From Pseudomonas sp. KBW05 (GTDB taxonomy: Bacteria > Pseudomonadota > Gammaproteobacteria > Pseudomonadales > Pseudomonadaceae): a DNA stretch of 64,000 bases. The notes under the pieces were generated by a model. The model was given only the letters and a program-made list of their open reading frames with translations. It searched no databases and was not told the DNA's origin. The DNA lies in assembly GCF_003852405.1 (NCBI RefSeq), contig NZ_QAJM01000022.1, positions 109,628 to 173,627 on the forward strand, read 5' to 3'. How positions within the stretch are numbered: position 1 is the first letter of the stretch; the number at the start of each line of letters is the position of its first letter. Position numbers and translations under genes: made by a program. Below are positions 53,944 to 63,753 of the stretch, piece by piece.

Positions 53944-54837
53944 ATGACCAGCAGCCCCGAACACGCCAGGCTCCTGCGCCTGGCCACCCGCGCTTCGGTC
54001 GGCGTGGCCTGCGCGCTGATTATCACCAAGGCCATCGCCTGGTGGCTCAGCGGCTCGGTGAGCATGCTCGCCGGGTTGACCGACTCGCTGCTGGACGGCG
54101 TCACCTCGCTGCTGAACTTGATCGCGGTGCACTACGCCCTGCGCCCGGCCGATGACGATCACCGTTACGGCCACGGCAAGGCGGAGTCACTGGCGGGCAT
54201 GGCCCAGGCCCTGTTTATCGGCGGCAGTGCGGTGTTGATCGCGCTGCAAGCTTATGAGCGCTTGCAGCACCCGGAACCGGTCGGCGCGCCGTGGCTAAGC
54301 ATTGGCGTGATCATTTTTTCGCTGGTGCTGACGGTGGCGTTGCTGATGCTGCAACACCGGGTGGTCCGCGAAACCGGCTCCAACGCGGTGCGGGCCGACT
54401 CGCTGCACTATCGCTCGGACTTGCTGCTCAACGGCAGCATCCTGGTGGCGCTGGTGATTGCCGGCCTGGGTTTTCATCAGGTGGATGCGTGGTTCGGCCT
54501 GGGCATCGCCGCCTACATTTTGTGGAGTGCGGTCCAGATCGCCCGGGAAAGCTTTGCAGTGTTGATGGATGAAGAGCTGCCGGCAGACGTCAGCCAGCAC
54601 ATGCTGGAACTGGCCCGCAGCGTACCCGGCGTGCTCGGCGCCCACGACTTGCGCACGCGCATCTCGGGCAACCACTGGTTTGTGCAGTTGCACCTGGAGT
54701 TGCCGGGGGAATTGACGCTGTCGGTGGCCCACGCCATCAGCGACCAGGCCGCCGATGCGATCCATAACGCCTACCCGCGCGCCGAAGTGCTGGTGCACGC
54801 CGACCCGCGGGAAGTGGTCACGGGAAACAAGGCCTAG
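53944..54837 (+). CDS. fieF: Cation diffusion facilitator (ferrous iron/zinc efflux)
   Basis: A 297-residue CDF transporter. Metal residues are seen in LTDSLLDGVTSLLNL (DxxxD) and the TM4-loop HRYGHGKAESLAGM, with the TM5 RADSLHYRSDLL DxxxD-type site. Six helices and a cytoplasmic C-terminal domain are present. It exports divalent metals (Fe, Zn) with proton exchange. Its stop overlaps the convergent DUF6515 gene by three bases. Confidence 0.93.
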   Translation: MTSSPEHARLLRLATRASVGVACALIITKAIAWWLSGSVSMLAGLTDSLLDGVTSLLNLIAVHYALRPADDDHRYGHGKAESLAGMAQALFIGGSAVLIALQAYERLQHPEPVGAPWLSIGVIIFSLVLTVALLMLQHRVVRETGSNAVRADSLHYRSDLLLNGSILVALVIAGLGFHQVDAWFGLGIAAYILWSAVQIARESFAVLMDEELPADVSQHMLELARSVPGVLGAHDLRTRISGNHWFVQLHLELPGELTLSVAHAISDQAADAIHNAYPRAEVLVHADPREVVTGNKA

Positions 54838-55907
54838 TACTGCACCTGATACCCGCGACTGCTCAGGCAGTTGCCCTGGGCCTGGCGGTAGGTTTGCACC
54901 ACCGCCGGGTCGGGGGCGTAGGTGACTTGTTGCGGGTCGAAGCCGCTTTGCTGCACGGCCCAGCGATAACAGTCATAACCGTCCTGCTGCACCTGGGCCG
55001 GTGACTGGCCGTTGGCGGGATAGGCCACCACGTCATAGCCATTACCCTGCGGCGCCGGTTGTGGCGCGGGCACTTGCGTGGGCGGTTGCACCACCACGTA
55101 CTGCTGGGAGCTGCTTTCATAGGTGTAATAAGCACCGGCCGCGAGGAAGAACAGCGCGCTGCCCACCCACACTTCCCGCGCGTAGTCCGGCAGGTATTGC
55201 ACGCGGATGCCGTACGGTGGCGTCACCACGACATAACGCGGGCCCTGCGGGCGATACCAGTAGCCGCCGGAGAAGAAGTAGTCCTGGCCACGGTAAGGCA
55301 CGCGGTAGTTGCGGTCGGGGAAGCGGTCGATCACGTACCCAGGGCGATGCTGCGGGCCAGGGCCCCAGCCATTGCCGTGCCCGTCGGGGCGGCCTGGCCA
55401 GCGGTTGTCGCCAGGGCGGTTATTGTTGTAGCCGCCGTTGTTGCCGGGACGCGAGCCAGGGCCGCCGACCTCCCAGTGCTGATTGCCGTCGTTGCGGCGG
55501 GGGATGTCGCGGTAGTAACCCTGGCGCGGTTCCTGGGTCTGGCGCACGGTGTCGGGGCGGCTCTGGATCGGCAGGTTGTTCGACGGCTGCGGTTGCACGG
55601 GCCGACTCGGCTCATTGCCCGGCTGACGCCCCTGCCAATGGTCGTTCTGGCCACCGCGCTGTTCGAAATGCTGATTCTGCGGGCGAGGCTGATTGTTCTC
55701 CGGCCGTGGCTGATTGTTTTCAGGCCGTGGCGCGTTGTTCTGCTGGCGTGGCGGTTCATTGCCCTGCTGTCGGCCGCCGCCCTGGCCGCGCTCATGCTGC
55801 CCCCCGCCTTCAGGCCGTGGGGTGTTATCACGCTCGTCGGCCAATGCTTGCGCGCCAACGGTGACCATCAGCAAACCTACACCTGTCAAACGCCAGATGC
55901 GCTTCAT
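54834..55907 (-). CDS. DUF6515-type secreted protein with low-complexity Gln/Asn/Pro/Arg tract
   Basis: A 357-residue protein. After a signal peptide (MKRIWRLTGVGLLMVTVGAQ, cleaved after ALA), residues 30-180 are low-complexity with repeated RPENNQPRPENNQPRPQNQ. A folded part follows with RVPYRGQDYFFSGGYWYRPQ, a hydrophobic segment (VGSALFFLAAGAYYT), and a C-terminal GYDCYRWAVQQSGFDPQQV region with two Cys. ATG 55907 has GAGGAA upstream. It resembles DUF6515 proteins, a role-less surface family. Confidence 0.85.
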   Translation of the reverse strand: MKRIWRLTGVGLLMVTVGAQALADERDNTPRPEGGGQHERGQGGGRQQGNEPPRQQNNAPRPENNQPRPENNQPRPQNQHFEQRGGQNDHWQGRQPGNEPSRPVQPQPSNNLPIQSRPDTVRQTQEPRQGYYRDIPRRNDGNQHWEVGGPGSRPGNNGGYNNNRPGDNRWPGRPDGHGNGWGPGPQHRPGYVIDRFPDRNYRVPYRGQDYFFSGGYWYRPQGPRYVVVTPPYGIRVQYLPDYAREVWVGSALFFLAAGAYYTYESSSQQYVVVQPPTQVPAPQPAPQGNGYDVVAYPANGQSPAQVQQDGYDCYRWAVQQSGFDPQQVTYAPDPAVVQTYRQAQGNCLSSRGYQVQY

Positions 55908-56322
55908 GCTATTCCTCACTGCGGATTAGGGCCTATCCATGAGACTGGAAAAGCACGGCCCGGTTCTCGGACAGGTTATCAGTCACGAGAAACATTTTCG
56001 CAGGCAAAAGAAAAGGGGTGACCCGTCGGCCACCCCTTGAGAACTTCGTCCTGGCTCAACGCTTTTGACGTTGGCTCACCTCACGCCGTCTTGTGGACAG
56101 TGTGCAGCCTGGAGGCCGGCTCAACCCTGCTGGGGTGGCGGCCGCAGCGCACCTGATTGGGCGGGCTGCTGTGGACTGTTGTCCAGGCGGTGATTCTGTT
56201 GATAAAGATACCCGCCAGCGCCCGGCAGATGATTGCGAAGATTGCGTCAATAAACAGTGCTTGCGCAATTTTTAACCCTTCATAGATAATTCGCCGCAAT
56301 AGTTACGACAAAGGCCAACCCA
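55908..56322. other. 415-base divergent gap with minus-strand terminator and possible tiny ORF
   Basis: It holds the terminator at 56013-56038 and, on the minus strand, a possible 72-codon ORF (TTG 56299 to 56081) beginning with RRIIYEGLKIAQALFIDAIF. It has no ribosome box. Plus-strand TTGCGC and GATAAT elements 18 bases apart (about 56262-56291) look like a promoter of the Lrp gene. Confidence 0.5.
56013..56038 (-). terminator. Intrinsic terminator, minus strand
   Basis: AAGGGGTG/CACCCCTT hairpin; on the minus strand it is followed by TTCTTTTG. No confirmed minus-strand gene lies upstream, so a short transcript from about 56300 is implied. Confidence 0.75.
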
Positions 56323-56802
56323 ATGAGCAAGCTTGACCGATACGACCTGAGTATTTTGGCGGAATTGCAGCGTGACGCGCGGATCTCCAACCAGGAGTTG
56401 GCCGAACGCATCGGCTTGTCGCCATCGCCGTGCTCGCGCCGGGTCAAGCAGTTGGAGGACGACGGCTACATCGCCCGCCAGGTTGCCCTGCTCGACCGCA
56501 AGATGCTGGGCCTGAGCCTCACCGCTTACGTGCTGATCGGCATGGACCGGCACACACCGGAGCGTTTCGAGAACTTCGAAGCAGCGATCCGCACCCTGCC
56601 CCAGGTGCTGGAATGCAGTTTGGTCACCGGGATGGATGCTGACTATCAGTTGAAGGTGGTGGTGCCGGATATGGATCACTATCAGAAATTGCTGCTGGGA
56701 CATCTCACGCGCATTGATGGCGTGACCAGCGTGCGGTCGAGCTTTGTGCTCAACCAAGTACTCAACAGCACCGAGCTACCCCTGACTCACCTGCGCACCT
56801 GA
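56323..56802 (+). CDS. Lrp/AsnC-family transcriptional regulator
   Basis: A 159-residue regulator starting MSKLDRYDLSILAELQRDAR. The HTH contains NQELAERIGLSPSPCSRRVKQ, and the ligand domain RTLPQVLECSLVTGMDADYQ. It is longer and different in the HTH from the Lrp protein at 44649. The target is unknown; no aminoacid-metabolism gene is adjacent. Confidence 0.9.
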   Translation: MSKLDRYDLSILAELQRDARISNQELAERIGLSPSPCSRRVKQLEDDGYIARQVALLDRKMLGLSLTAYVLIGMDRHTPERFENFEAAIRTLPQVLECSLVTGMDADYQLKVVVPDMDHYQKLLLGHLTRIDGVTSVRSSFVLNQVLNSTELPLTHLRT

Positions 56803-56826
56803 TCTCAAACACAATGAAGATCCCCT

Positions 56827-56844
56827 GTGGGAGCCCGCTCCCAC
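56827..56844. repeat. Collapsed REP palindrome
   Basis: GTGGGAGCCCGCTCCCAC is a perfect 18-base palindrome made of just the outer ends of a REPIN, with the inner sequence lost. Confidence 0.75.
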
Positions 56845-56928
56845 ATTTGGATTGCACTTCGATCCAGGTCAATGTTGCGTCTGTAACGCTGCCGTATACT
56901 TGCCCGCCTGCCCTGTCGGAAGCCCCCC

Positions 56929-57147
56929 ATGAACAACATCGACCCCGCCCTCTTCGAAGAATGGATGATGACCGGCCTGGTCACCATTCTGATCATTTTC
57001 ATGGGCTTTATCGTCTGGGACCTGGCGAAGAAGTCCAAGGCCGGGCGCTTTGGCTCGTTCATCCTGTTCTTCGTGCTGGGCCTGGGTGTGGCCGCGTTCA
57101 TCATCAAGAGCGTGGTGATCGGCCTGATCGAGTCCGGCGCCCTATAG
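56929..57147 (+). CDS. DUF2788 family small membrane protein
   Basis: A 72-residue protein starting [20 protein letters not shown] with two hydrophobic helices (residues about 16-32 and 46-66) separated by a basic [12 protein letters not shown] loop. It matches DUF2788 in size and N-terminus, by memory. Its stop overlaps the end of rluE. No function is known. Confidence 0.85.
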   Translation: MNNIDPALFEEWMMTGLVTILIIFMGFIVWDLAKKSKAGRFGSFILFFVLGLGVAAFIIKSVVIGLIESGAL

Positions 57148-57777
57148 GCGCGCCGGCACTTCCTTCCACTGGCCCTGGTCCAGGCCGTCGATCGTCCAAT
57201 CGCCAATTCGCACACGCACCAGGCGCAAAGTGGGCAAGCCCACTGCCGCCGTCATACGCCGAACCTGGCGGTTGCGCCCTTCTCGAATCACCAACTCCAG
57301 CCACGACGTGGGCACGCTTTTGCGAAAGCGCACCGGTGGGTTGCGCGGCCATAAATCGGGCTCGGCCAACTGCCGGGCTTCGGCGGGCAAGGTCATGCCG
57401 TCGTTGAGTTCCACACCGGCACGCAGGCGTTGCAGTTGTTCTTCGCTCGGTTCGCCTTCCACCTGCACCCAATAGGTTTTCGCCAGCTTGTGCTTGGGGT
57501 CGGCAATCCGCGCCTGCAACTGGCCATCGTTGGTCAGCAGCAGCAAACCCTCGCTGTCACGGTCCAGGCGGCCCGCCGGGTAGATGCCGGGGATGTCGAT
57601 GAAATCCTTGAGGGTCGCGCGCCCACCTTCGTCGCTGAACTGGGTCAGCACGTCGAATGGCTTGTTGAACAGGATCAGCTTCGGCTCGGCCGGCGGAGCC
57701 TTGGCAACGCGACGCGCGGCGGAATATGGGGGTTTCACGCCAGGGCGGCGCGAATCGGGACGGGTGGGACGGGACAT
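57142..57777 (-). CDS. rluE: 23S rRNA pseudouridine(2457) synthase
   Basis: A 211-residue RsuA/RluE family synthase. The catalytic Asp is in [16 protein letters not shown], and KTYWVQVEG and [11 protein letters not shown] are standard. A basic N-terminal extension ([18 protein letters not shown]) is present, with no S4 domain, as in RluE. ATG 57777 begins MSRPTRPD. Confidence 0.92.
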   Translation of the reverse strand: MSRPTRPDSRRPGVKPPYSAARRVAKAPPAEPKLILFNKPFDVLTQFSDEGGRATLKDFIDIPGIYPAGRLDRDSEGLLLLTNDGQLQARIADPKHKLAKTYWVQVEGEPSEEQLQRLRAGVELNDGMTLPAEARQLAEPDLWPRNPPVRFRKSVPTSWLELVIREGRNRQVRRMTAAVGLPTLRLVRVRIGDWTIDGLDQGQWKEVPARL

Positions 57778-57848
57778 GGCTTCGGTACATCTAACAGTCA
57801 GGACCGACAATGCTAGTGGCCTGACCGTTAAATGACCATCCCAACCGC

Positions 57849-59321
57849 TTAGCGGAACGGCGGCTCGTCGAAGCTGCGCAGTTTGCGCGAGTGCAGCGAG
57901 TTGAGTTCGGTGCGCAGCAGATCCACCGCCTCGATGCCGATCTTCAAGTGCTGGCTCACCGCACGCTCATAGAACGCGTTGGCCGAACCCGGCAGCTTGA
58001 TCTCGCTGTGCAGCGGTTTATCCGAGACACACAGCAACGTGCCATACGGCACACGCAAACGATAACCCTGGGCGGCGATGGTGCCGCTTTCCATGTCCAC
58101 CGCCACGGCGCGGGACAGGTTGATCAGCGGCCGTTCCTGGGCCCAGCGCAGTTCCCAGTTACGGTCGTCGTAGGTCAGCACGGTGCCGGTACGCAGGCGT
58201 TTTTTCAGCTCTTCGCCTTTTTCGCCCGTGACGTTGGCCGCCGCTTGCTGCAAGGCCATTTGCACTTCGGCCAGGGCCGGGATAGGGATATTCGGCGGCA
58301 CCACCCGGTCGAGAATCCCATCGCGGCGCATATAGGCGTGGGCCAGTACGTAGTCACCGATGGTCTGGGATTGGCGCAGGCCGCCACAGTGGCCGATCAT
58401 CAGCCAGCAATGCGGACGCAGCACAGCCAGGTGATCGGTGATGTTCTTGGCGTTGGACGGGCCGACACCGATGTTCACCAGGGTCACGCCGTGGCCATCA
58501 GTGGCCTGCAAGTGATAGGCCGGCATCTGGTAGCGATGCCAGACCACGCCCGCCGCAATCGCCGACGCTTCGCCGTGATCCATGCTCTTGTCGATCACCA
58601 CGTTGCCCGGCAGCACCATGCGGATGAAGCGCGGGTCGCTGCGCAGTTGTTCCAGGCCATGCAGGATGAACTGGTCCACATAGCGGTGGTAGTTGGTCAG
58701 CAGGATCCACGGCTGCACATGGCGCCAGTCGCTGCCGGTGTAGTGCACCAGGCGGCGCAGGGAAAAGTCCACGCGGGCGGCATCGAACAGCGCCAGGGGC
58801 AGCGGGTCGGTGTTTTCCCAGTCGTAGAGGCCGTCGGCGATGCCATCGGTGGCGGCCGACAGGTCGGTGCTCGGGAACACGCGGGCCAGGGTCGCGGCGG
58901 TCACGCCGGAGCCGGCCAGTTCGTCGCCCTGCTCCACCACGTACGGGTACGGGATGTTCTGCTGGCTGACGCCCACTTCCACCGTCACGGTGAAGTCGTG
59001 CATCAACGGCACCAGTTGCTCCAGCAGATACTTACGGAACGCGGCGGGATGGGTGACGGTGACGCTGTAGGTCCCCGGCAACTGGACCTTGGCGTATGCC
59101 CGGGTAGTCTGTGGGACTTCGCCGTGGCAGTGGTAGGTCAGGCGCAGTTCCGGGTAGCGAAACAGCGCGCGTTGTTCGGCGTCGGGTTCGACGCGGTCTT
59201 TGAGGTATTGCTTGAGGGCTTGGTTGAGTGCGCCGGTAGCACGCTCATGCAGAGCCGCCAGCCGGTCCACGGCTTCTTCGGCGGATTGAACGACAACAAA
59301 AGCTTCGGTCACGGTAAGCAT
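57849..59321 (-). CDS. amn: AMP nucleosidase
   Basis: A 490-residue enzyme cleaving AMP to adenine and ribose 5-phosphate. An N-terminal regulatory domain (residues 1 to about 185, with [17 protein letters not shown]) precedes a nucleoside-phosphorylase fold catalytic domain ([30 protein letters not shown], and [14 protein letters not shown]). Length agrees with E. coli Amn. It is convergent-independent and may participate in purine recycling and metabolic control. Confidence 0.96.
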   Translation of the reverse strand: MLTVTEAFVVVQSAEEAVDRLAALHERATGALNQALKQYLKDRVEPDAEQRALFRYPELRLTYHCHGEVPQTTRAYAKVQLPGTYSVTVTHPAAFRKYLLEQLVPLMHDFTVTVEVGVSQQNIPYPYVVEQGDELAGSGVTAATLARVFPSTDLSAATDGIADGLYDWENTDPLPLALFDAARVDFSLRRLVHYTGSDWRHVQPWILLTNYHRYVDQFILHGLEQLRSDPRFIRMVLPGNVVIDKSMDHGEASAIAAGVVWHRYQMPAYHLQATDGHGVTLVNIGVGPSNAKNITDHLAVLRPHCWLMIGHCGGLRQSQTIGDYVLAHAYMRRDGILDRVVPPNIPIPALAEVQMALQQAAANVTGEKGEELKKRLRTGTVLTYDDRNWELRWAQERPLINLSRAVAVDMESGTIAAQGYRLRVPYGTLLCVSDKPLHSEIKLPGSANAFYERAVSQHLKIGIEAVDLLRTELNSLHSRKLRSFDEPPFR

Positions 59322-59402
59322 CCTGTGTTCTGACGTGCAGGCCTTTATCTTGCCTGTATCCCGGGCCTACTGAAACAGTGCAATTGGAATGCGATTAATA
59401 AT

Positions 59403-59489
59403 GTGGGAGCGGGCTTGCTCGCGAATGCGGTGGGTCAGCTACTGAATAGGTGACTGATACACCGCATTCGCGAGCAAGCCCGCTCCCAC
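59403..59489. repeat. REPIN
   Basis: Dominant-family mirror arms with GAATGCGGTG and CACCGCATTC extensions. It lies in the gap between amn and the downstream acyl-CoA dehydrogenase gene. Confidence 0.93.
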
Positions 59490-59502
59490 ATTTTGATCGT
59501 GT

Positions 59503-61158
59503 TTATTCAGAGAGGTTGGGGGTGGACCTCGTGACGATGGTTTCCACATCCACCCCACGCGGCAACGTGCCATAAACGCGGCCGGACGATTCGCCGAGGC
59601 GACTGGCAATAAACCCATCACTGACCGCCCCATTCCCCGCCTCCAGCAACAGCTTGGCCTGCAACGCCACGGCGATGTCCTCGGTGAGTTGCCGCGCACG
59701 GTACTGGATGTCCTGGGTGTCCATAAACGCCGACTTCAACTGCTCGATATGCCGCGCCAACTGCTTGTCACCGTGCCCATCCCCCAGCTCGACAAACAAC
59801 GCCTCCAACACCCCCAGCTCTTTCGACAGCGCGCGCAGCACATCCAGGCACTGCACATTGCCGGAACCTTCCCACGTCGAATTCACCGGTGCCTCACGGT
59901 ACAGGCGCGGCAGGATGCTGTCCTCGACATACCCGGCACCGCCCATGCACTCGGCGGCTTCGTTGATCATTGCCGGCGCGCGCTTGCAGATCCAGTACTT
60001 GCCCACCGCCGTCACCAGCCGGGCGAACTTGGCTTCCTGTTCATCCCCAAGGTGATCCAGCGCACGACCCATGCGCATGCTCAGCGCCAGCGCCGCTTCG
60101 CTCTCCAGCGCCAGGTCGGCGAGGACGTTTTGCATCAACGGCTGTTCGCTGAGTACACGACCGCCCACCGTCCGATGGGCGCAATGATGGCTGGCCTGGG
60201 TGAGTGCCTGGCGCATCAGGGCGCTGGAGCCGACCATGCAATCGAAGCGGGTCATGGCGACCATTTCGATGATGGTCGGTACGCCACGGCCTTCTTCGCC
60301 AATCATCCACGCCAGGGCGCCACGGAACTCCACTTCGCTGGAGGCGTTGGAGCAGTTGCCGAGTTTGTTTTTCAGGCGCTGGATATAGAACTCGTTACGC
60401 GTGTCATCCGGGCGGTGCCGGGGCAGCAGGAAACAGGTGAGGCCCTTGTCGGTCTGGGCCAGGGTCAGGAAGGCATCGCACATCGGTGCCGAGCAGAACC
60501 ATTTGTGCCCTACCAGCTCATACGCCTGCCCGGGGCCGCCGGCGCCCACCGGAAACGCGCGGGTGGTGTTGGCGCGCACGTCGGTGCCGCCCTGCTTCTC
60601 GGTCATGGCCATGCCGATGGTGGCCCCGGCTTTATGGGCGATGCCGACGTTGCGTGGATCGTATTCGGTGTTGAGGATTTTCGGCAGCCAGATGTCCGCC
60701 AAGTCGGGTTGCAGCCGCAGGGCCGGCACACAGGCGAAGGTCATGGTCAACGGGCAACCGGTGCCGGCTTCGGCCTGGCTGTGCAGGTAGGTCAAGCCGG
60801 CGCGGGCCACGTGGGCGCCCGCCTGCGGATGCGCCCATGGCATCGATGGCAGGCCGTGCTCGACGGCCGTGCGCATCAGCTCGTGGTAGGCCGGGTGGAA
60901 CTCCACCAGGTCGATGCGATGGCCATAACGATCGTGGCTGTTGAACACCGGCTTGTTTTGATTCGCCAGGAACCCGGCCGCCATCAGCGGGCCACCGGCC
61001 AGCGCACCGTAGGCATCCAGGCGCGCCTCGGCCCAGCCGGCGCCAAAGCGCCGCGACCACTCTTGCAAGGGCACGTCGATGCGGAACAGGTTGATGCCGT
61101 CCAGGGACGGCGGCTGGTTGGTGACGTCGTGGGTTTCGGCGAACTGATGCAGGTTCAT
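59503..61158 (-). CDS. aidB: AidB-like acyl-CoA dehydrogenase
   Basis: A 551-residue FAD protein. MAMTEKQGGTDVRANTTRAF and HKWFCSAPMCDAFLTLAQTD are FAD-binding blocks, and YREAPVNSTWEGSGNVQCLD includes the region around the active-site residue. The length and N-terminal layout (PSLDGINLFRIDVPLQEW) fit AidB, the alkylation-response dehydrogenase of E. coli, better than ordinary short-chain acyl-CoA dehydrogenases. True substrate uncertain. Confidence 0.85.
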   Translation of the reverse strand: MNLHQFAETHDVTNQPPSLDGINLFRIDVPLQEWSRRFGAGWAEARLDAYGALAGGPLMAAGFLANQNKPVFNSHDRYGHRIDLVEFHPAYHELMRTAVEHGLPSMPWAHPQAGAHVARAGLTYLHSQAEAGTGCPLTMTFACVPALRLQPDLADIWLPKILNTEYDPRNVGIAHKAGATIGMAMTEKQGGTDVRANTTRAFPVGAGGPGQAYELVGHKWFCSAPMCDAFLTLAQTDKGLTCFLLPRHRPDDTRNEFYIQRLKNKLGNCSNASSEVEFRGALAWMIGEEGRGVPTIIEMVAMTRFDCMVGSSALMRQALTQASHHCAHRTVGGRVLSEQPLMQNVLADLALESEAALALSMRMGRALDHLGDEQEAKFARLVTAVGKYWICKRAPAMINEAAECMGGAGYVEDSILPRLYREAPVNSTWEGSGNVQCLDVLRALSKELGVLEALFVELGDGHGDKQLARHIEQLKSAFMDTQDIQYRARQLTEDIAVALQAKLLLEAGNGAVSDGFIASRLGESSGRVYGTLPRGVDVETIVTRSTPNLSE

Positions 61159-61248
61159 GACGGGCCTCCTGGAAAAAAGGCCACGGTCATTGGCGGCCTG
61201 AATTTCAGTTAAGCACCGGCACTGCGCTTAAAAAAGTGGCATAGGCGC

Positions 61249-63621
61249 CTAATGTCCGGCGCTTTCGCCCTCGACCTGGCACAGCACACAGCGCTCCAGC
61301 ACCGCTTGCAACGCCTCGAAACGCACGGGTTTGGCCAGCCGTTCGGTGATGCCGATGCCGTGGCAGCGCTCACGGTCTGAGGTATTCAGCGATGAACTCA
61401 GGGCTATGACCGGCAGCTCACCGCAGCCGGGCAAGGCACGGATCTGACAACACAACGAGAAGCCGCCTTCAGGCACATCCAGCAATACCGCCTCGAACGT
61501 TTCCGCCTGCAAGGCCGCCAATGCCGCTGGGCCGCTGTCCACGGTTTTGACCCGGTAACCGAGCTTGAGCAGCATGCCGCGCACCGCCAACTGGCCGACG
61601 CTGTTGTCATCCACCAATAGCACTGCGCAATCCTGCGGCGCGCGCTGCGGGATCGGCCCGGCGGCTTTCGGCTCGGACGGCACCGGCTTGACCTCGACTT
61701 CCAACTGGAAGCGACTGCCCTTGAGCGGTTCGGAATGATGGGTCAGGCGCCCGCCCAATAACTCGATCAACTGCCGGCAAATCGCCAGGCCAATGCCCAG
61801 GCCACCGTATTCACGGGTGGTCGAACCGTCGAGCTGGAAGAAGCGCTGGTACAGCGTGGCCTCGTCGAGAAAGGCAAAGCCGATGCCACTGTCGGTGACG
61901 ATAAAGCTCAGGCGCAGCGCACCCGCGCCATCGGGCATACCGACTACACGCACGCGTACGGCGCCCTGATGGGTGAACTTGAAGGCGTTATCCAGCAGGC
62001 AATCCAGGCACTGAGTCAGCTTGTCCGCATCGCCGATCACCCGGTCCGGCAGTTCATCCGCCACATCAATGGAAAACGCCAGGCCCTTGCTTTGCGCGCT
62101 GGCGCTGAATTGCTGGCGCAGGGTATCGAGCACGCCGCGCAGGCTGAACACTTGCGGCTGGGCGGTGAGTCGGCCGGCTTGCAGCTCGGTGAGGGTGAGG
62201 ATGCCGTTGACCATGCGCATCATGTCCCGTGCCGAGCCGGCGGCAGTCTGCTGGTACTGCGCGAGGTCGTCGTCCAGGGGAACGGTTTGCATCAGTTCGA
62301 GGGAACCGATCACGCCGTTCATCGGGGTGCGCAGTTCGTGGGTCAAGGTGGCGAGAAATTCGTCCTTGAGCCGGTTGCTGCGGGCCAGTTGCTGGTTGAG
62401 CACTTCAAGTTTCTGGCTGGCATCGAACAGGATCTGCGCCTGCTGCTCGCGCATGCCGTTGATGCGATCCGCCAGGGCCAGGGACAACAGTGCTACCTCG
62501 ATGGCCGAGCCGATCTGGCTGGCGTACATGGTGAGGAAGACGTTGGGCAGGTAGCCCAATACCATCATGGTGTTCACCACCCCACCGAGCAGGAAGGCCG
62601 ACCAGGCAATGATGAAATACCGCGCCATGCGCTGGCCGCACAGCCAGGCTTTGATCGCGGCAATAAAGATGGTCACGGTGAACACCAGCGCCAGGCCGGT
62701 CGCCAGGCGCAGGGCCACGGCGTAACTGGTCAGCAGCGCCAGCGCCATCACCAGCGCGCCGCACGCGGCCAGCACCAGCAAGATGCGGTCGAGCCATCGG
62801 CTGTGCTGCGCGGTATGCAGGAAGCTGCGCGCGAACAAGCTGCCGAACAGCGCCGCCGAGCCAATCAGGAACGGCACCGCGGCATTCGTCCACCACGGGT
62901 TGTTCGGCCAGAAATACTCCACGGCCACGCCGTTGACCGACAGTTGGTACAAACCGAACGAGGCGATATAGAGGATGTAATAGAGGTAACTGGTGTCGCG
63001 CACGCTCAGGTAGATGAACAGGTTGTAGATCAACATGCCCAGCAAGACGCCGTAGATCGCGCCCAACACGTAGAGGCGCAGCGGCTGCTGTTCCAGGTAG
63101 GCGGTGCCGGCCCAGAGGGTCAGTGGCGCCTGGATCGAACCTTCACTTTGCAGGCGCAGGTAGATCGTCTCCTGCTGGTCGGGCACGAAATTGAGCTTGA
63201 ACAGGTAGTTGCTCTGGCGCACTTCCCGGCTGGAAAACGGCAGCGCGCTGCCGGTACGGGTGCTAAGGCGGTAGGTGCCGGTGCTGTCGCTCTGGTACAG
63301 GTCCAGGTGATTGAGCGGCGGGTAGGCCAACTCGAGAAACCAGGTGCGTGGCGCGCGGGGATCCTTGGCCTGGTAATGCAGGTCGATCTTGAGCCAGAAC
63401 ACCGAACGCGAATAACCGGCATTGAGGGTGGCTTTGTCGTGGGGCTTGAACTGGGCGGTGTAAGCGGGGGAGCTGACTTCGGCGATGGTAAGGGCGTCGG
63501 TGGGGTCTTCGAGCACTTGCATCACTCGGCCCAGGGGCAGGCTTCGCGTGTCCTGGTTGAACCCGATGGCGTTGGCGAGCAGCGGCAACCCGCACAACAA
63601 TAAGATCAAAAAATAGCGCAT
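61249..63621 (-). CDS. ladS: Hybrid sensor kinase LadS (7TMR-DISM, HisKA, HATPase, REC)
   Basis: A 790-residue hybrid kinase. Signal peptide (1-18), periplasmic 7TMR-DISMED2 domain (about 25-170), seven helices (about 180-385), HisKA with His428 in TLTHELRTPMNG, HATPase with the N box DNAFKF and G boxes, and a receiver domain (about 664-780) with Asp715 in VLLDVPEGG. In P. aeruginosa LadS, calcium-responsive and feeding the Gac/Rsm pathway, the phospho-sites are at equal positions. The receiver lacks the usual MPxMDG segment after the Asp, having only VPEGG. Neighbouring thiD supports the ortholog call. Confidence 0.95.
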   Translation of the reverse strand: MRYFLILLLCGLPLLANAIGFNQDTRSLPLGRVMQVLEDPTDALTIAEVSSPAYTAQFKPHDKATLNAGYSRSVFWLKIDLHYQAKDPRAPRTWFLELAYPPLNHLDLYQSDSTGTYRLSTRTGSALPFSSREVRQSNYLFKLNFVPDQQETIYLRLQSEGSIQAPLTLWAGTAYLEQQPLRLYVLGAIYGVLLGMLIYNLFIYLSVRDTSYLYYILYIASFGLYQLSVNGVAVEYFWPNNPWWTNAAVPFLIGSAALFGSLFARSFLHTAQHSRWLDRILLVLAACGALVMALALLTSYAVALRLATGLALVFTVTIFIAAIKAWLCGQRMARYFIIAWSAFLLGGVVNTMMVLGYLPNVFLTMYASQIGSAIEVALLSLALADRINGMREQQAQILFDASQKLEVLNQQLARSNRLKDEFLATLTHELRTPMNGVIGSLELMQTVPLDDDLAQYQQTAAGSARDMMRMVNGILTLTELQAGRLTAQPQVFSLRGVLDTLRQQFSASAQSKGLAFSIDVADELPDRVIGDADKLTQCLDCLLDNAFKFTHQGAVRVRVVGMPDGAGALRLSFIVTDSGIGFAFLDEATLYQRFFQLDGSTTREYGGLGIGLAICRQLIELLGGRLTHHSEPLKGSRFQLEVEVKPVPSEPKAAGPIPQRAPQDCAVLLVDDNSVGQLAVRGMLLKLGYRVKTVDSGPAALAALQAETFEAVLLDVPEGGFSLCCQIRALPGCGELPVIALSSSLNTSDRERCHGIGITERLAKPVRFEALQAVLERCVLCQVEGESAGH

Positions 63622-63753
63622 AGAGCCCCAGCGTGGCCTGTCCGGTTATGTCAAAAAGCCCCCATTCCTTTTGAGAAGACGTATACCGGCGATACTGTTA
63701 GTAATTTGGATCCACTCTAGCATAGCTGCTAAAGGCCACTAGAGGCCATGTAA

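Noticed and set aside
57891-59333. Plus-strand 480-codon frame opposite amn
   Set aside because: Antisense shadow of a full-length AMP nucleosidase.
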